64,000 nt of DNA from Vitis vinifera (taxonomy: Eukaryota > Streptophyta > Magnoliopsida > Vitales > Vitaceae), in the NCBI RefSeq assembly GCF_030704535.1, contig NC_081807.1:19878001-19942000 (forward strand), read 5' to 3'. Shown in pieces: positions 38,268 to 50,900 of the stretch. Below the pieces are notes generated by a model. It made no database searches, was not told the origin of the DNA, and saw only the letters and a program-made list of their open reading frames with translations. A program made the translations under genes and the position numbers. Numbering within the stretch: position 1 is the first letter of the stretch; each line of letters begins with the position of its first letter.

Positions 38268-39641
38268 CATCATGTATTTTTTTCATTTTTAGAACATCAT
38301 GTATTTTTTTCATTTTTAGAAAGATATATAAATTTATTTTTATTTTTTTATTATTATTTTTAATTTTTTTCATTTACTATAAATTTTTTGATATAAATAT
38401 ATTAAAAGGGATTTAAAAGAAAAACAGTCTGAATGAATTTTGAATCATACAATTTAATTAACTCGAGTCTAATATTAACTCAAACTTAAAAAAAATAAAA
38501 TAAGATTTGGATCAATTGGATTAGGTTCGGTTTGAGCTCAAAATAATCATCAACCGTCAAAATCGCGATCCTAGTCACAACTAACTTTTCTTTTGGTGCG
38601 GTTAAAAGTGATTTTCTTAAAAAAATGGTAAAAAATTATCAAAATAAGCTAGAACATTAGGTTGGTTCTCAAAGTTAGGGTTTGATAAGACAAGGAACTT
38701 GCTTTTTCTATTTTCACCTTACTTAAATAAACTTAATTTTGTGCGGTTTTTCTTTTTCTTTTTCCTTTTCCTTTAAATTAAAGCAAAATGCCCTAAAAAT
38801 AAAATTCTCTTTCTTTATTTTCATGATAGTTTTGTCACCCAAATCTTATCACATATTCAGCCACTTGCTATTTGGATAAGGTCATTGACTATTAAAGTTA
38901 AAGTTTTCTATTATGGGTTTTTTATTTTTTTGGGAAAAGTGGGTTTTTACTCATTAATATAAAAATATATGAAAAAAACAATCCAAAATTTTTTAAATCA
39001 ATATTATCTTCATTTATTTAAAAATAATTTAAAATAAATATACTTTTTAATGAATCATATAATTATTCCCTAAAATGTCTATTTTACTTGTTATGTCATC
39101 AATACTAATTCACAACTAGACTTCATTTTCCTTCTTTTATATATGTTTATTATTATTCCCAAATTTTCCTAGAGGTATTTGTTTTTGGTGAAAAAAATCT
39201 CAAATATTAATAATAATAATAATTAAAAATATATATGTAAAAATAAGAAAAATATTTATATAGAATAGTTTAATTGTCGATTATTAATGATAACATAACA
39301 AGTAAAAAATGACATTTTATGTAATAATTATACGACTCATTAAAAAGTGCATGTATTTCAAATTATTTTGAAATATATGAAGATAATACTAATTTAAAAA
39401 AATTGAAGTTTGTTTTTCCATATATTTTCATATTAGTGAGTCAAAACCTACTTTTTCCCTTGATTTTTTATTAAGAAAAATATTTATTATTTAAATTTAA
39501 ATTAATTAAAATTTATTTATTATTTCTCCAAGCAAATAACACTGTACTTTCTAAGGTCAAAGCAATTTTTTAATTGAATAATAGATTTCTTGATTTCATG
39601 CATGATAATGTCTTATAAACCCTAGTTTAGTACTAAGGAGT

Positions 39642-40068
39642 GTTTGGTAAAATTTAATACTTAATTATTTAAGTTGACTTTAAGTTAAATTATATTAAGT
39701 TGTTAACTTAAAACTTATTATTTAATTATTATTTTAAATATTAAATATTAAAGTTATTTGATAAAGTTAACTTAAAACATATTTTAAATCATCAAATTAA
39801 CATATTTATTCTCATAAATTATAATTAAGGCAAAAGACGTTGAGTCACAGAAGAGGTGGTGAAGTAGCAGAGGAGATCATAGGGGTAAAAAGGTAAAATA
39901 AAGACGTGGACTTAAGATTAAGTTAATTAGTTTTACTTATTACTTAAAATTATTTTTAACTTTTAAGTCATACCATTAAATTATTTTATCAAATATACTT
40001 AATTTACTTAATAACTTATTTACATTATTAAGTCACTTTAAGTTGGTATACCAAACATCCACTAAGTT
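39642..40068. mobile_element. AT-rich MITE, GTTTGGTAAA family (copy 2)
   Basis: Starts GGAGTGTTTGGTAAAATTTA and ends TTGGTATACCAAACATCC. The direct word ACTAA flanks both ends, a possible short target duplication. The interior shares ACTTAAGTTGACTTTAAGTT-type words and the block ATCATCAAATTAACATATTTA with copy 1 at 21 kb. A less AT-rich insertion-like segment (GACGTTGAGTCACAGAAGAG) near 39837 is absent from copy 1. Confidence 0.65.
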
Positions 40069-40719
40069 TTATTCTATAAGCATAAAAATTAAATTAATAA
40101 TAAATGATACATTAATCTTTTATATTTTATTTTATTTTTTAAAATCTCAATTTATGTCTAGCTCTTAGAAAATACTAAATAAAAAAAATTAAAAATTAAT
40201 TTTCTTAAATCTCGAAGCCATGAAAAAATGGTAAAAGAAAAAAAAAATACTAACCCTATGTTTGGTTGTTTAAAAATTTAGGAAAAAAATAATAAGAAAG
40301 GATAAAAGAGATGGAAAAAAATCAAAATAGATTTAAAGTTAATAAATTTATTTTATATGTTTCTTTAAATTTATTTTATTTATTTTTTATCCTTATATAA
40401 AAATTAAATAATTTAAGAACATGTTAGTTTATAAGCAATTTTAATTTTATTTTATATTTTCTAGAGTAAACTAAAAATAAAAATAAAAATATTTTCCTAA
40501 AAAAAAAATTACTTCTTTCTTGAGGAAAAGAAGAAAGAAAATGCTTTATATACATAGAGAGATTGAGATATTCCTTAAAACTAAAAAAGGTTTGGGAAAT
40601 TTAACAATTTTAATTTATTTTCCTCAATTTTTTATGTAATAAAAAAAGTTTATAAATTTTTTTATTTTTTATCTTCTTTCCTTATAATTCAAAATAAAAT
40701 TAAGATGAATATATATATA

Positions 40720-43180
40720 TATATTACATACCAAGCTTCATCGTAAATTATGACCTTAAAAAATATTACAAATCAAGTATTAAGAGATCTGTCAATTTTT
40801 TAAAAAATATTAAAAAAAATTGTATATTTATTATTATTATTATTATAATATTTAATTTATATTGTGCAAATTATTTTCAATCAATAAATAAATAAATAAT
40901 ACATTGTTAAATGCAAGATTCAATTAGAATTTTCTTTTTATTAGTACTTTTAAGAGGGGTGTGGTGATCAACCACATTCAATGTTCCCTTCCCTTTGATT
41001 TCTCACAATTTATTCTCTTCCCACGATATAAAAGGATAAAACTTATGTACAAGCATATATGCAACAACATTCTTTCTAACAATTTACAAATGTAAAGCAT
41101 GTGCAAATACTTCAATACTTTCAAAAATTATTTCATAAGAATAATTATCTCCTTACACTCATTTCTGATTACTAATTGATACCATTAATCAAAATTAACA
41201 GAAAAATATTATCCACCTATTTTAGTTCATTTTTCTTCCATTCAACTTATATATACCTAAGTAAAAATGATATCATATTTAAAAATAAATAAAAAATCAA
41301 ACCATAGAATGAGAGAAAAAAACAATGACATCAGATTTTAACATGAAAATTTTCTAAAAAAATAAAAAAACCTTAGACCTACAACCGATAAAAAATATTC
41401 ACTATGAAGAATAAAAATTTTCGTGTTAGGAATGCCTTCTCATAACATTGTTTAGGATAATCTATTTGAATTGATTATTAAAATAGTTTTTATTCCAAAA
41501 AATTTAAACATATTTTTGAAATTAGAAAAATATTTTAAAACATTTGCCAAAGAGACCCTAAAGTATTATTTAGATATAATTTTTATTTTTTGTTTTTAAA
41601 ATTAAAAAATAACAATAACTTTTAAACAACATATGAAATTCTTATTTATTTATTTATTTGAAATTTTATATAAAAATATATTCAAAATTGATAAATTATA
41701 TTTGTTACTCATTTCATTTTGTTTTTTTTTTCTCATCTATATAAAGATTAAATAATTTGGAATTATATAAAATTTTAATTATTTTAGGATATATTGTCTT
41801 TTTTTTATATTGTTTATCTAAAGATATCGCGAGGGGTAACCTTGGAATATAAAATTGGATGATTCCATTTTCCAAGTTTTCATGGACTTTGCCATACCCT
41901 TATCTAAAGAACTTGTGACCTTTTCTTGTCCATAAATTACATTCAACGCATCATCATAAGCTATGAAATTAACATGTATGACAAATTAAGTATTAAAAGA
42001 CATTCTGACGTGGCAATTACGTTTGCTAGCTGGCAGATGGGAGATTTTCATATATTTATTACTTTTTTATTATAATGCTTAATTTGTATTGTACAAATTA
42101 TTTAAATAAATAAATAAATAACACATCGTCAAATCCAAGATTTGATTACGATTTTCGCCACATTCAATGTACTTGGACAGCTCCCAACAAATATATTAAA
42201 TTTAATAATTTGTCAGGATTAGAGGCTTAAAAATACATTATTTTTATTTTATATTAGAAGAAAAGATGTGGGCGAGAAAATACAATAATTAATTCTTACA
42301 TAATTGTAAATTATTAGTAATAGTTAAAAATAAAATAAAAGGGTATGTTTCATAATCGTTTTTAAAAAATAATTTTGAAAAATAGTTGATAAGAACTATT
42401 TTTTAAAATTATTATCTAATTTTTGTAAAATAAAAGTGCGTTTAAAAACCTAAAATATTTTTAATCATTCTACATGTTCGTTTAATTATTTCTTAAAATA
42501 ATTCTTAAAAAATAAGTGAAGTAATATAAAATAAAAATAAAAGATATTTTTTAAAAACATATTCTTTTTTATTCTTAAAAATAAAAAATAAAAAATAGAT
42601 TTTAATTGTTAAAGGTGTTTTTTATTTTTAATAATAAAAATTTGTTCTTAAAAATAATGCCCAAACAAATCCCAAATGACTAGGGAATGTTTGGTATCGA
42701 TTTTAAAAACATTCTCAAAATTCAGTTTTTGACTAAGCTTTTTGAAAATAATTTTATAAGATAATCTATTTGAATAAATTATTAAAAATGGTTTTAATCT
42801 CTGAATTTTGAACATATTTTTCAAACTAGAAAAATATTTTTGAAAAAAAATTCCAAAGACTCTAAAGTATTATTTAGATATAATTTTTATTATTGAGATA
42901 ATAAAACCTTTTAATAAATCAATTTTTAAAAATATTATTTTATTCATATGTCCATAGATTAATTACATAAATTTTTTATTAATTTTAAATATATTTTTTT
43001 TTTATACTTTTATCTGAAGATACCCATGAGGGGTAACTTGGGAATGTAAAATTTTTAATTATTATTTTTTAAAATACTTGTTTTATCTAAAAAGATACCC
43101 AGGAGGGGTAATATTGGAATCCAAAATTGGAGGATTCCTTTTTCCAAGTTGACAAGGACTTTTCCATGGCCTTATCCAAC
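40720..43180. repeat. Diverged tandem duplication, two ~1.22-kb units
   Basis: Unit 1 (about 40720-41930) and unit 2 (about 41935-43180) share the same order of blocks. These are a TACATACCAAGC/ACATTCAACGC...CATCATAA head; CAAATTAAGTATTAA.AGA; TAATTT.TATTGT.CAAATTATTT and AATAAATAAATAAATAA; the AAAGTATTATTTAGATATAA block (41568 and 42860); and a tail AGATA.C..GAGGGGTAA..TTGGAAT..AAAATTGGA.GATTCC (41824 and 43075). The unit 2 tail has a further partial copy at 43020. Divergence indicates an old event. Confidence 0.75.
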
Positions 43181-43634
43181 AAGAGTACAATGGCATGGAG
43201 TGTAGTGGGGCTGAAAGATGGAGTCTCCCAACTCTTTTGAGATACCTTTAAGGGCATGTGGTCCTACATGTTTTTTCAACCTCCCACAGCAGATATTTCC
43301 ATTGAAGTTTAGGGCATACACCACAAGTATGATAATGGCTCATTTTTCACCTTTACAAAATTTATATAAATAAGAAAATCACTTTTTTTTTCACATGAGT
43401 ATAGCATATTGCAATTTATATTTTTAGAGAATTATAAAAAATAAAAAATAAATAAAGAAAATTCCCCATTGAAAATCTTCATACCTAAAAGGAGAAAAAA
43501 TGAACAGAAAGAAAAACTGAAAATATATATAGATTTATTTTATAAATTTTCCTTACCTCATATATTTTCCCTCTTCATTTTCCCCCTCAAATCTCTCCAA
43601 GAACTAAACATAACCTACACAATAAAATCCTAAA

Positions 43635-43725
43635 CCATTTGAGTATTGGAAAGGCTGAGCTCACAACATTTGGTTGATTCCCAGAAGACACTACTGCTGA
43701 GCTACACCTGAAGGCATTTCCATTT
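43635..43725 (-). mobile_element. tRNA-derived SINE-like fragment (second copy)
   Basis: The minus strand reads CAGGTGTAGCTCAGCAGTAG then TGTCTTCTGGGAATCAACC. TAGCTCAGCAGTAG is a good tRNA-type A box, and the block matches the copy at 9225-9290. No intact B box is seen. Confidence 0.45.
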
Positions 43726-44916
43726 CCATGTATGGTAGTTCGTCCAGTAGAGCAATTAAAAACCATCCTTCACAACCCTTGGGACAATTTCATGTGTGAG
43801 GCATTATCACAAGAATGGTCTTATCTAGTGTGTCTAAAATTCATCCTCTTTTTGATAGAGATCAACAAGAAACATGATAGGAGTTGATTCAACAACCTAG
43901 ATTCACCATCACCTGAATGGCCAGACTAAAAGTTTGCTATGATATCGAATCGATACCATGTATTTGTCCATTGGAAATATATACAAATCTATTAATATCA
44001 TCCAATAGTGTTAATCAACATAAGAAATACAAACTCAGCAATTTATTGGTTAGGATTAAAGAATAAAACTACCTAATATAAATAAATAAGTTGTAGCAGA
44101 GGTATATGGTATATGTATAAATGACAAAAGGCATCCTTTCAGTGTTACATCTCCTGAATTATCATCAGCACTAGTAGTTTAGAAAGAAAGTTTCCAAGTT
44201 TGACCCTCAACTTCAATTCATTGATACTTCCTACCAAATCGTCTTGACTATTAGCCTAAAATTCCTTCATGATAATCTATCTTTTCAGTAGCCATTTTTG
44301 TCATCTATACTCATTTTATATGTGATGCCCACATTGACTTGGGAGACATTCAATTCCTTGTAATATATATGCAATAGACTCATCTTAACTATATAAATGC
44401 ATTTTAAAGTTGTGAGGAACTTGGAACAGACAATATCTACATAAAAGGAGTGGGTCGTTACATCATCACTCTTAGCAGGAATTGGGTTTTCTCCCCACCT
44501 AAACATGCCTCTTCCATTCAAAAACTACAGAGTATGACCAAATATGGGAGATCAACAAGAGGAATCTGAAATAGTTAAATTGAGACTAAAGTGATGAATT
44601 TTCAAGACCTATAAATGAAGCTCAGTCATACAGGGCTAAAATGATTTTTAGAGAGAGCAAAAAGCTTTGGCCACAATGTAAGAGAGAAGAGTTTCTAGGA
44701 TCACATCCTGACCTGGAAAACTTCTCCCCTCCTTGGATGCACCAAGTCAGAAAACCTGTCCCTGAGGAAGACCTGCTCAAAGGCTCGCAATTCAATCATG
44801 TTAGTGGCGGGTCAAGAGCAGCTCCTAGCACAGGTCTCTTCGATTTGCATAGCACTCCATTCATCAACCCTGATAGCTGGAGGGAAAAAATCATACATTT
44901 ACTTCAAAGTCATCAA

Positions 44917-47900
44917 CTACTTTAAACCCAACCCAGATGGAGGCTTCTGCTCGAAACCCCCAGGGATGAACACAGGAAGCTGGTTTGAGGCTGAATCCCT
45001 CTTGAATCTTGACTCCCTGGGCAAGTTCAGTGCCACCCTCTCTTGGCCCTCTCTTGGCCCTGAACCCCTCTCATTTCTCAAACCATCCCTAACCGGGACA
45101 ATCAACCGCGGGCCACCAAAGAAGATAGACTCTCCTGTATACATCAGCTTCTCAGATTGCTGAGCTGGAGCCTTTAACGCAGATGATGTAGATTCTTGAG
45201 GTGGAACAACAGGTCTTCTACCATAGCCACCCATTTCTGTGGTAGGGTTTGATATTCCTATTTGTATGGTTGATCTGTTTCGAGCTTCTGAAGCTGATAC
45301 AGGGACTGATACATATCTTCCGGCTTCTTGGTCCCACACCACTGATGTCCTTTTCACATCTCTAAGTAGAGAAGCAGCTGGAGCAGAAAGCAATAAGGGA
45401 TCAGTACTGCCTCCTTTTTGGATGATTTTTTCTTCAAATCCAGTAGAAGGATGGGTCGACTGGTGGCTGATATTAGGAAATACTGCTCTAGAAGTAAATG
45501 GTCGATCATGAACAAAGGTAGGAGCTGAGGTAGCTGCAGTAAAGTGACCCACACCATGAGCTTGTGGGAGAGGGCTTAGTGTGACCGATTCATGAACATG
45601 GCTAGGACTGCTGAAGCTACTAACACTTTGAGTCCCAGTCTCATATTCATCCCGACTACCTTGACTAGGAGCAAGAGAGTTTCTGATGGGAGAAAGTCTC
45701 AGATCATTCTTGAGTTCCTTATTTGCCCCCATGTCTGTGCTCAAACTGCTTGTGACACTTATGTTCCCACTGGAACTCAATTCAGGATCTGCTACATGGC
45801 GGTTGTCAACTGGCCGGAGAACGGAAGAGGATGCCCTCGCTTTGGCTGCTGCTCTCACGGCCTCATTTGAATCTAACTTTGCAAGCCTCCAAGCACTGAT
45901 CCGGACTGGCCTTTTAGGAACCTTGTTCCCTCTTTCTGCAAATCCAGCTGCATCTGGATCCACAGTAGATGGGACCATTCCAGGATCCAAGTGAGGTATA
46001 ACTTCATCCTGATACAATTATTTCAAAATGGAGAGAGAAAAATATATTGTTCACCATCAGATAAAAATTAAATCAAAGGAAAAAAAACAAGCAGATATGT
46101 ACCAAGGCTTTCCTGTATTTGACCAATACAGGATTTAGAAATTATTTTGTCCCAGTCATTATAAGAAACTGATCAAGAAATAAATGCTAAAAATAAAGAA
46201 TCAAATTGTACCAAAACAGTTAGGCAAGCATCTCAGGAATTCAAAAAAAAAAAACCAAAAAGAGGTCAAGAATGATTTTGCATTGAGGAAATGATATTAA
46301 AAGCATCACCATACAGTACATGTGATACAATCAGGTTGGAGAATAAAAATTAGTTAAGGCGACCAGGAGAACTCCTTTGCATGAACTTCATGGCCCAAAT
46401 TTTAGTATACAAACTACAACACCACTGTGACCTACCATCTCAGTTTTACTTTTACCATTTAAAATTTCAGGCCTCAACTCATTGGATTGAAGCTTCACAT
46501 TCTTTATCCTCAAATGTGTTGACAAACATAAGCACATTAACTTTGATGGACGCATGTGATAAACTAGTGAACATTTTCAAGCCCAAATTATAAAGGTTGA
46601 GCCAACTCGTGATTCAAGATGATGAGTTGATGTATACATTGAAACCCATGCAAAAATTTTCCTTGTCAAATGGGAGGGATTCATAGCAAGAAAACAAAAG
46701 CAGCAACATGAAAACCCCACCTAGCAAAAATCCAGTGTATTTAGGATGCAACCTAAGATGGCAAAATACTCATAATTATTATACATGCATCCACATAGTT
46801 TCAATGATGTTTAGCTGCTTATTGAGTAATCATTTAAGCACATGAAGCATCCTGGGAAGAGGATGCTTCATGTGCTTAAAGCAATTTGGGAGTGTAGAAC
46901 CATGGCTCAATGGTAAAATATTTGAGCAAACATGCTCTGGAAGCTTCATGCTACTTTGTAACAAATAAAAGTAAATAAATGAATGGTAACTAACTTCTAA
47001 ATGACTGTACCTGATAATCAACAAAGACTCTCGGAGGGGTACACCATGCCCCCTTGTATTGCAGTCCCAGGGAACTTCCACCACTCAAGCCAGTTGTCGC
47101 TGATCCTGATGGTGAGTATAGCACATTCGGCAATTCTTCATCAACAGATGCTCCTGCTGGTGCCTCACTCATGGCCCTCATCGCCACAACATACTCATAC
47201 GTTGTAATACCCTAATTCAGTGGGACGGATTGGGAAAGGGAGAGAGAAAATCAAATTCATTTAGATTGCTATGAAAATGGAACCTCTTTTTCTTCTAACC
47301 ATTGCCTCATTTTTATGCTCTGTTCAGTAATTCAACACCAGATGGATGCACAATTTCAAATTTTTATTTCTTTTCCTTGATTAACCAGTTGCCAAACAGA
47401 GCATTATGAAAAATGAACCTAGTATCTGAATTTTCTCGACTACTTACCTTTCTAATCAGTATTATGTGGAAAAAGAAAAGTTCACCCAAAGGTACACAAG
47501 CCAGCAATGAAACTGCAGAACATATGACCTGTGCAGAGTGAATTCTATCATTAACATTAGAATTCTTAATAATTTATTACAATTAAGTATCAGATGTTAG
47601 CTTCAATGGAAGGCACATTTGAGATGAGATATACCACAACAGTTGCAAATGGAGCACGGGAGAAACCATTTCCAAGTCTATCAATGATTTCAGTCTCCAT
47701 GCCTTTCTTATTAACAAAGCAACGCACTAGGACAGCAATACCAACTCCAACTTCGATAACAAGCTGAGAGAGAGAAAGTGGGGGAGATCCATTAGCAGTT
47801 TAAGACATTTATTTTAAAGTACAACACTTAGGCTTCTGCACATACCCAAATGAGACTGATGGCCATAAGGGAGATAAAAGTTACATAATTTTTCCTCCCC

Positions 47901-50900
47901 ACACAATTGTTAAGCCACTGCATTGGAATATAATGGTGTTAATTTCAAGTAGTAGAAGTAATAATAATAACAACAACAATAATAATTATGGTCACAAAAC
48001 AAATTGAAAGGTATTCCAGAGGTGTCTGTAAAGAGCACTTGAGAGCAAAAAAATACCCGACAATGGTGATCAAATCCATCCACACATTTGTCACAACTTC
48101 TACAGTGTTTGCTGAATTTGCGTACCTGCAACATGAAAAATTTTCTTGGTAAATAAAAAAAGCCCAAAAGGAAATATTGTTAGACCATAAGCTGCATGTG
48201 GGCATGTCTACATCATAACCAAAGTTTAATGTTAGAGAAGGATAATGAGGGAGAGAAGGGTGATTGTGAGATTTAGGACAATTTAGGACGGTGAATCAAA
48301 CTTGCAAAAACCTCTCCGAAACTGAATTTTAGATGGTAATCTCCACAAGAAAAGTCATTCCAATACCTCATCTGAACTGAATCAGCTTCAAGGAATCATC
48401 CCACCCTCCTGAATACCTTTCCAAGGCCCCTCTCCACTAAGGAACCCTTACCTGACCAGAGCACCCCCTCCTTACTATCTCCTCTTATATTTCCCTACAA
48501 GTTCTTTCATATTCTATTTCACTCCATGGCAGACCTCAATGAAACACTTCACTAAACAAAGCCAGAATTTCAAATCCCTAACCTTCCCCTCCTCTCCAAG
48601 TGGCACCTCTTCTCCTCCAAAAAAACCAACCCCGGAGGTAGTCCAATTGCAGATTCTCAAGGTTTAACAAACTAATATTAGAATGATGAATAACAGGCTG
48701 ATATTATGATGATGAAAGCGGACGTAAGGTGCATGGTATCATCATTAAAACTTTATCTCACCAAGTTTCTCAGATAGAAGATAGCCTTGTTCATTTGGTC
48801 TATGTCATATAAGTATGCAATATCCCTTAGATTTTAACATTAGAGCACCAAGTAGGGAATAGAAAACATGTACAAGAAATATGATGGCATGGGGGAGTTG
48901 TGGAAGAACATCTGTCATTTAATAAGATTCTTTTTTCAGTTGAGACTGGGAGTTGCAGAAGAAAATGAAATCCAATTTAAAGTTTTGATTGCCAAGGGTT
49001 AGACAATGATAAGAAACTTCATTTCTTACATAAATTACTCCCCTTACATTTAGAGCCAAAAATTTGACAAGCTGAACTTGGCCTAAGTCAAGCCTAACTC
49101 ATCCAAGAACCCTGGATTTAAGTTTTGACATAGGGACTGGTCTTGGGTGGAAAAAGGTCAAAAATTAAGGTTGGATTGGTCTTCAAATTAGGGGCCTTAA
49201 CAAAACCAATCTTTGGTTGATCTAAAGTACATATAGCACAAATAATTCTATTATACGATTAGGAACTACTAAAGTTGCTCTTGGAAGACCTAAAAAGGTA
49301 GTATAAATTGTGGTTTATTAGTTTTACTATTATGCCAATCAGTAATCTATAAGAAAACCATGGCATCCATTAGAAAAAGCATTGTATTAATAAGATATAA
49401 CTTTGAGCTGCTCAGGACTTCAAGTTTACATAAGTATATAGACATGCAGTAGAAAATTACCTCAGCATTGCACAATGTGCAGAATAAAGCATCTTCACCT
49501 GCGCCCTGTTGCTCAGCTGTACCTTCTTGTTTGCGGCAATCTTTATGTACAAACAATGCGCAGAAAATTCCTCCAAAATTACAACAAGATGATTTCCTAC
49601 TTGGAGATTTCACAGGAATATCTACCTTCCCAACTTCACCCACTGAACCTTTCCTGCTAGAGTTAGCTGCTGCTATAGAACTTCTAGAAGCTGATGATGG
49701 AGAAGACTGTGGCCCATTCCCAATTTCATCAAATTTTGTGGGCAAGTCCTTGGCTGATAATCCATGCTTTGAGTTGGGTTTATCAATTGCTTGATTATCA
49801 AATTTGGACAAAATGCCAGGATCTGCCGGGTTGATTGCAGTGCACCGAACATAAAGAATGAAAACAAGGAGTGCCTGCAATGCCATAACAAGAATAAGAG
49901 GAACAGCTCAGTTATAAAGTCTAAGTTTTGCTTAAATAATGAAATCAGGAAAAGGATTCCATCATATGCAAATATATTGATGTGTCACTATTACGACAGA
50001 AATGATGGTATGAGAGTGTTACTGGAGTAATGAATAGAGATGAGGAGCCATGTATGGTCATGCTATTTAAATAAAATAGTTGTTTCTTTATTTAGGAGAA
50101 CCTAAGTATATATTTTCAACAGGTATCAATCTTCTTGTCCCTCAAAATGAAGTAATGGAAATCTTAATAGAACCATTTTTCAAATCTACTTTTCTGTTGA
50201 TGAAGCATCCAAATTCAAGGACACATGCAGCATTTCAATACAGGAAGAAATAAAGTTGGATATGTAGATTTAAAATGAATTCACTTACCACCGGAGAGTA
50301 AGTGCCGATCAATGCGTACTCCCAGATGCGGCCTCCAACAAAAGGGGCAAAGAAAGCATAGAAGGCAACGACTAACAAGCAGAATACAGTGATTGCAACA
50401 ACCTATCCAAGATAATACTAGATGTTCAGAAAATAAGTTCAGAAATTAGAAATATAGTTATATATAGACCATGAAAACACAAACACTTCAAATCTATGAA
50501 AGATCAACCACAACAATAGACTTGTGAAATTATCATTATGTTAAGCTGCACAGAAGATGAATTTCTTTTTTAAAACAAAATTTTCAATCATTTTCCAGCT
50601 TTTACAGATATAAACAGATATTGAAAAAACCACATTTCTTCATTACCATTACAAGGTTTCTCTTCAATTTTTTTCTGTTTCTTTTCTTGCTTTTTTTCTT
50701 TTTTTTAATGGGTTGAGTGGGGGTGGTAGGAGGGATAGACAGAAGGTGATGACCTACAACTTCCCATCCCTGTTAGTTGTCTAAGGATATCCTACTCTTT
50801 CACTTCAGTTTGCATTTTCATGAAAACCATTATAACTTCATTATTTACAACATAAATTTCTGTTAATTATTATAAAAATTCAACTTACAAACAATAAACT

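Larger units (their letters stand above)
37313..44600. other. AT-rich intergenic DNA between GABA-T and PAT
   Basis: No gene is recognised in this 7.3 kb. It holds a (TA)n tract, MITE copies, and a 1.2 kb tandem duplication, all listed separately. Short open frames are explained by low complexity. The right end probably includes the PAT 3' UTR, and the left end the GABA-T promoter. Confidence 0.55.

Noticed and set aside
45686..45994. Plus-strand open frames opposite the last PAT exon
   Set aside because: They mirror the 364-codon minus-strand exon, which matches the PAT C-terminal tail.
46833..46880. miRNA gene at the perfect 21-bp hairpin
   Set aside because: The 6-nt loop and absence of extended lower stem do not fit plant miRNA precursors; reported only as a structural finding.
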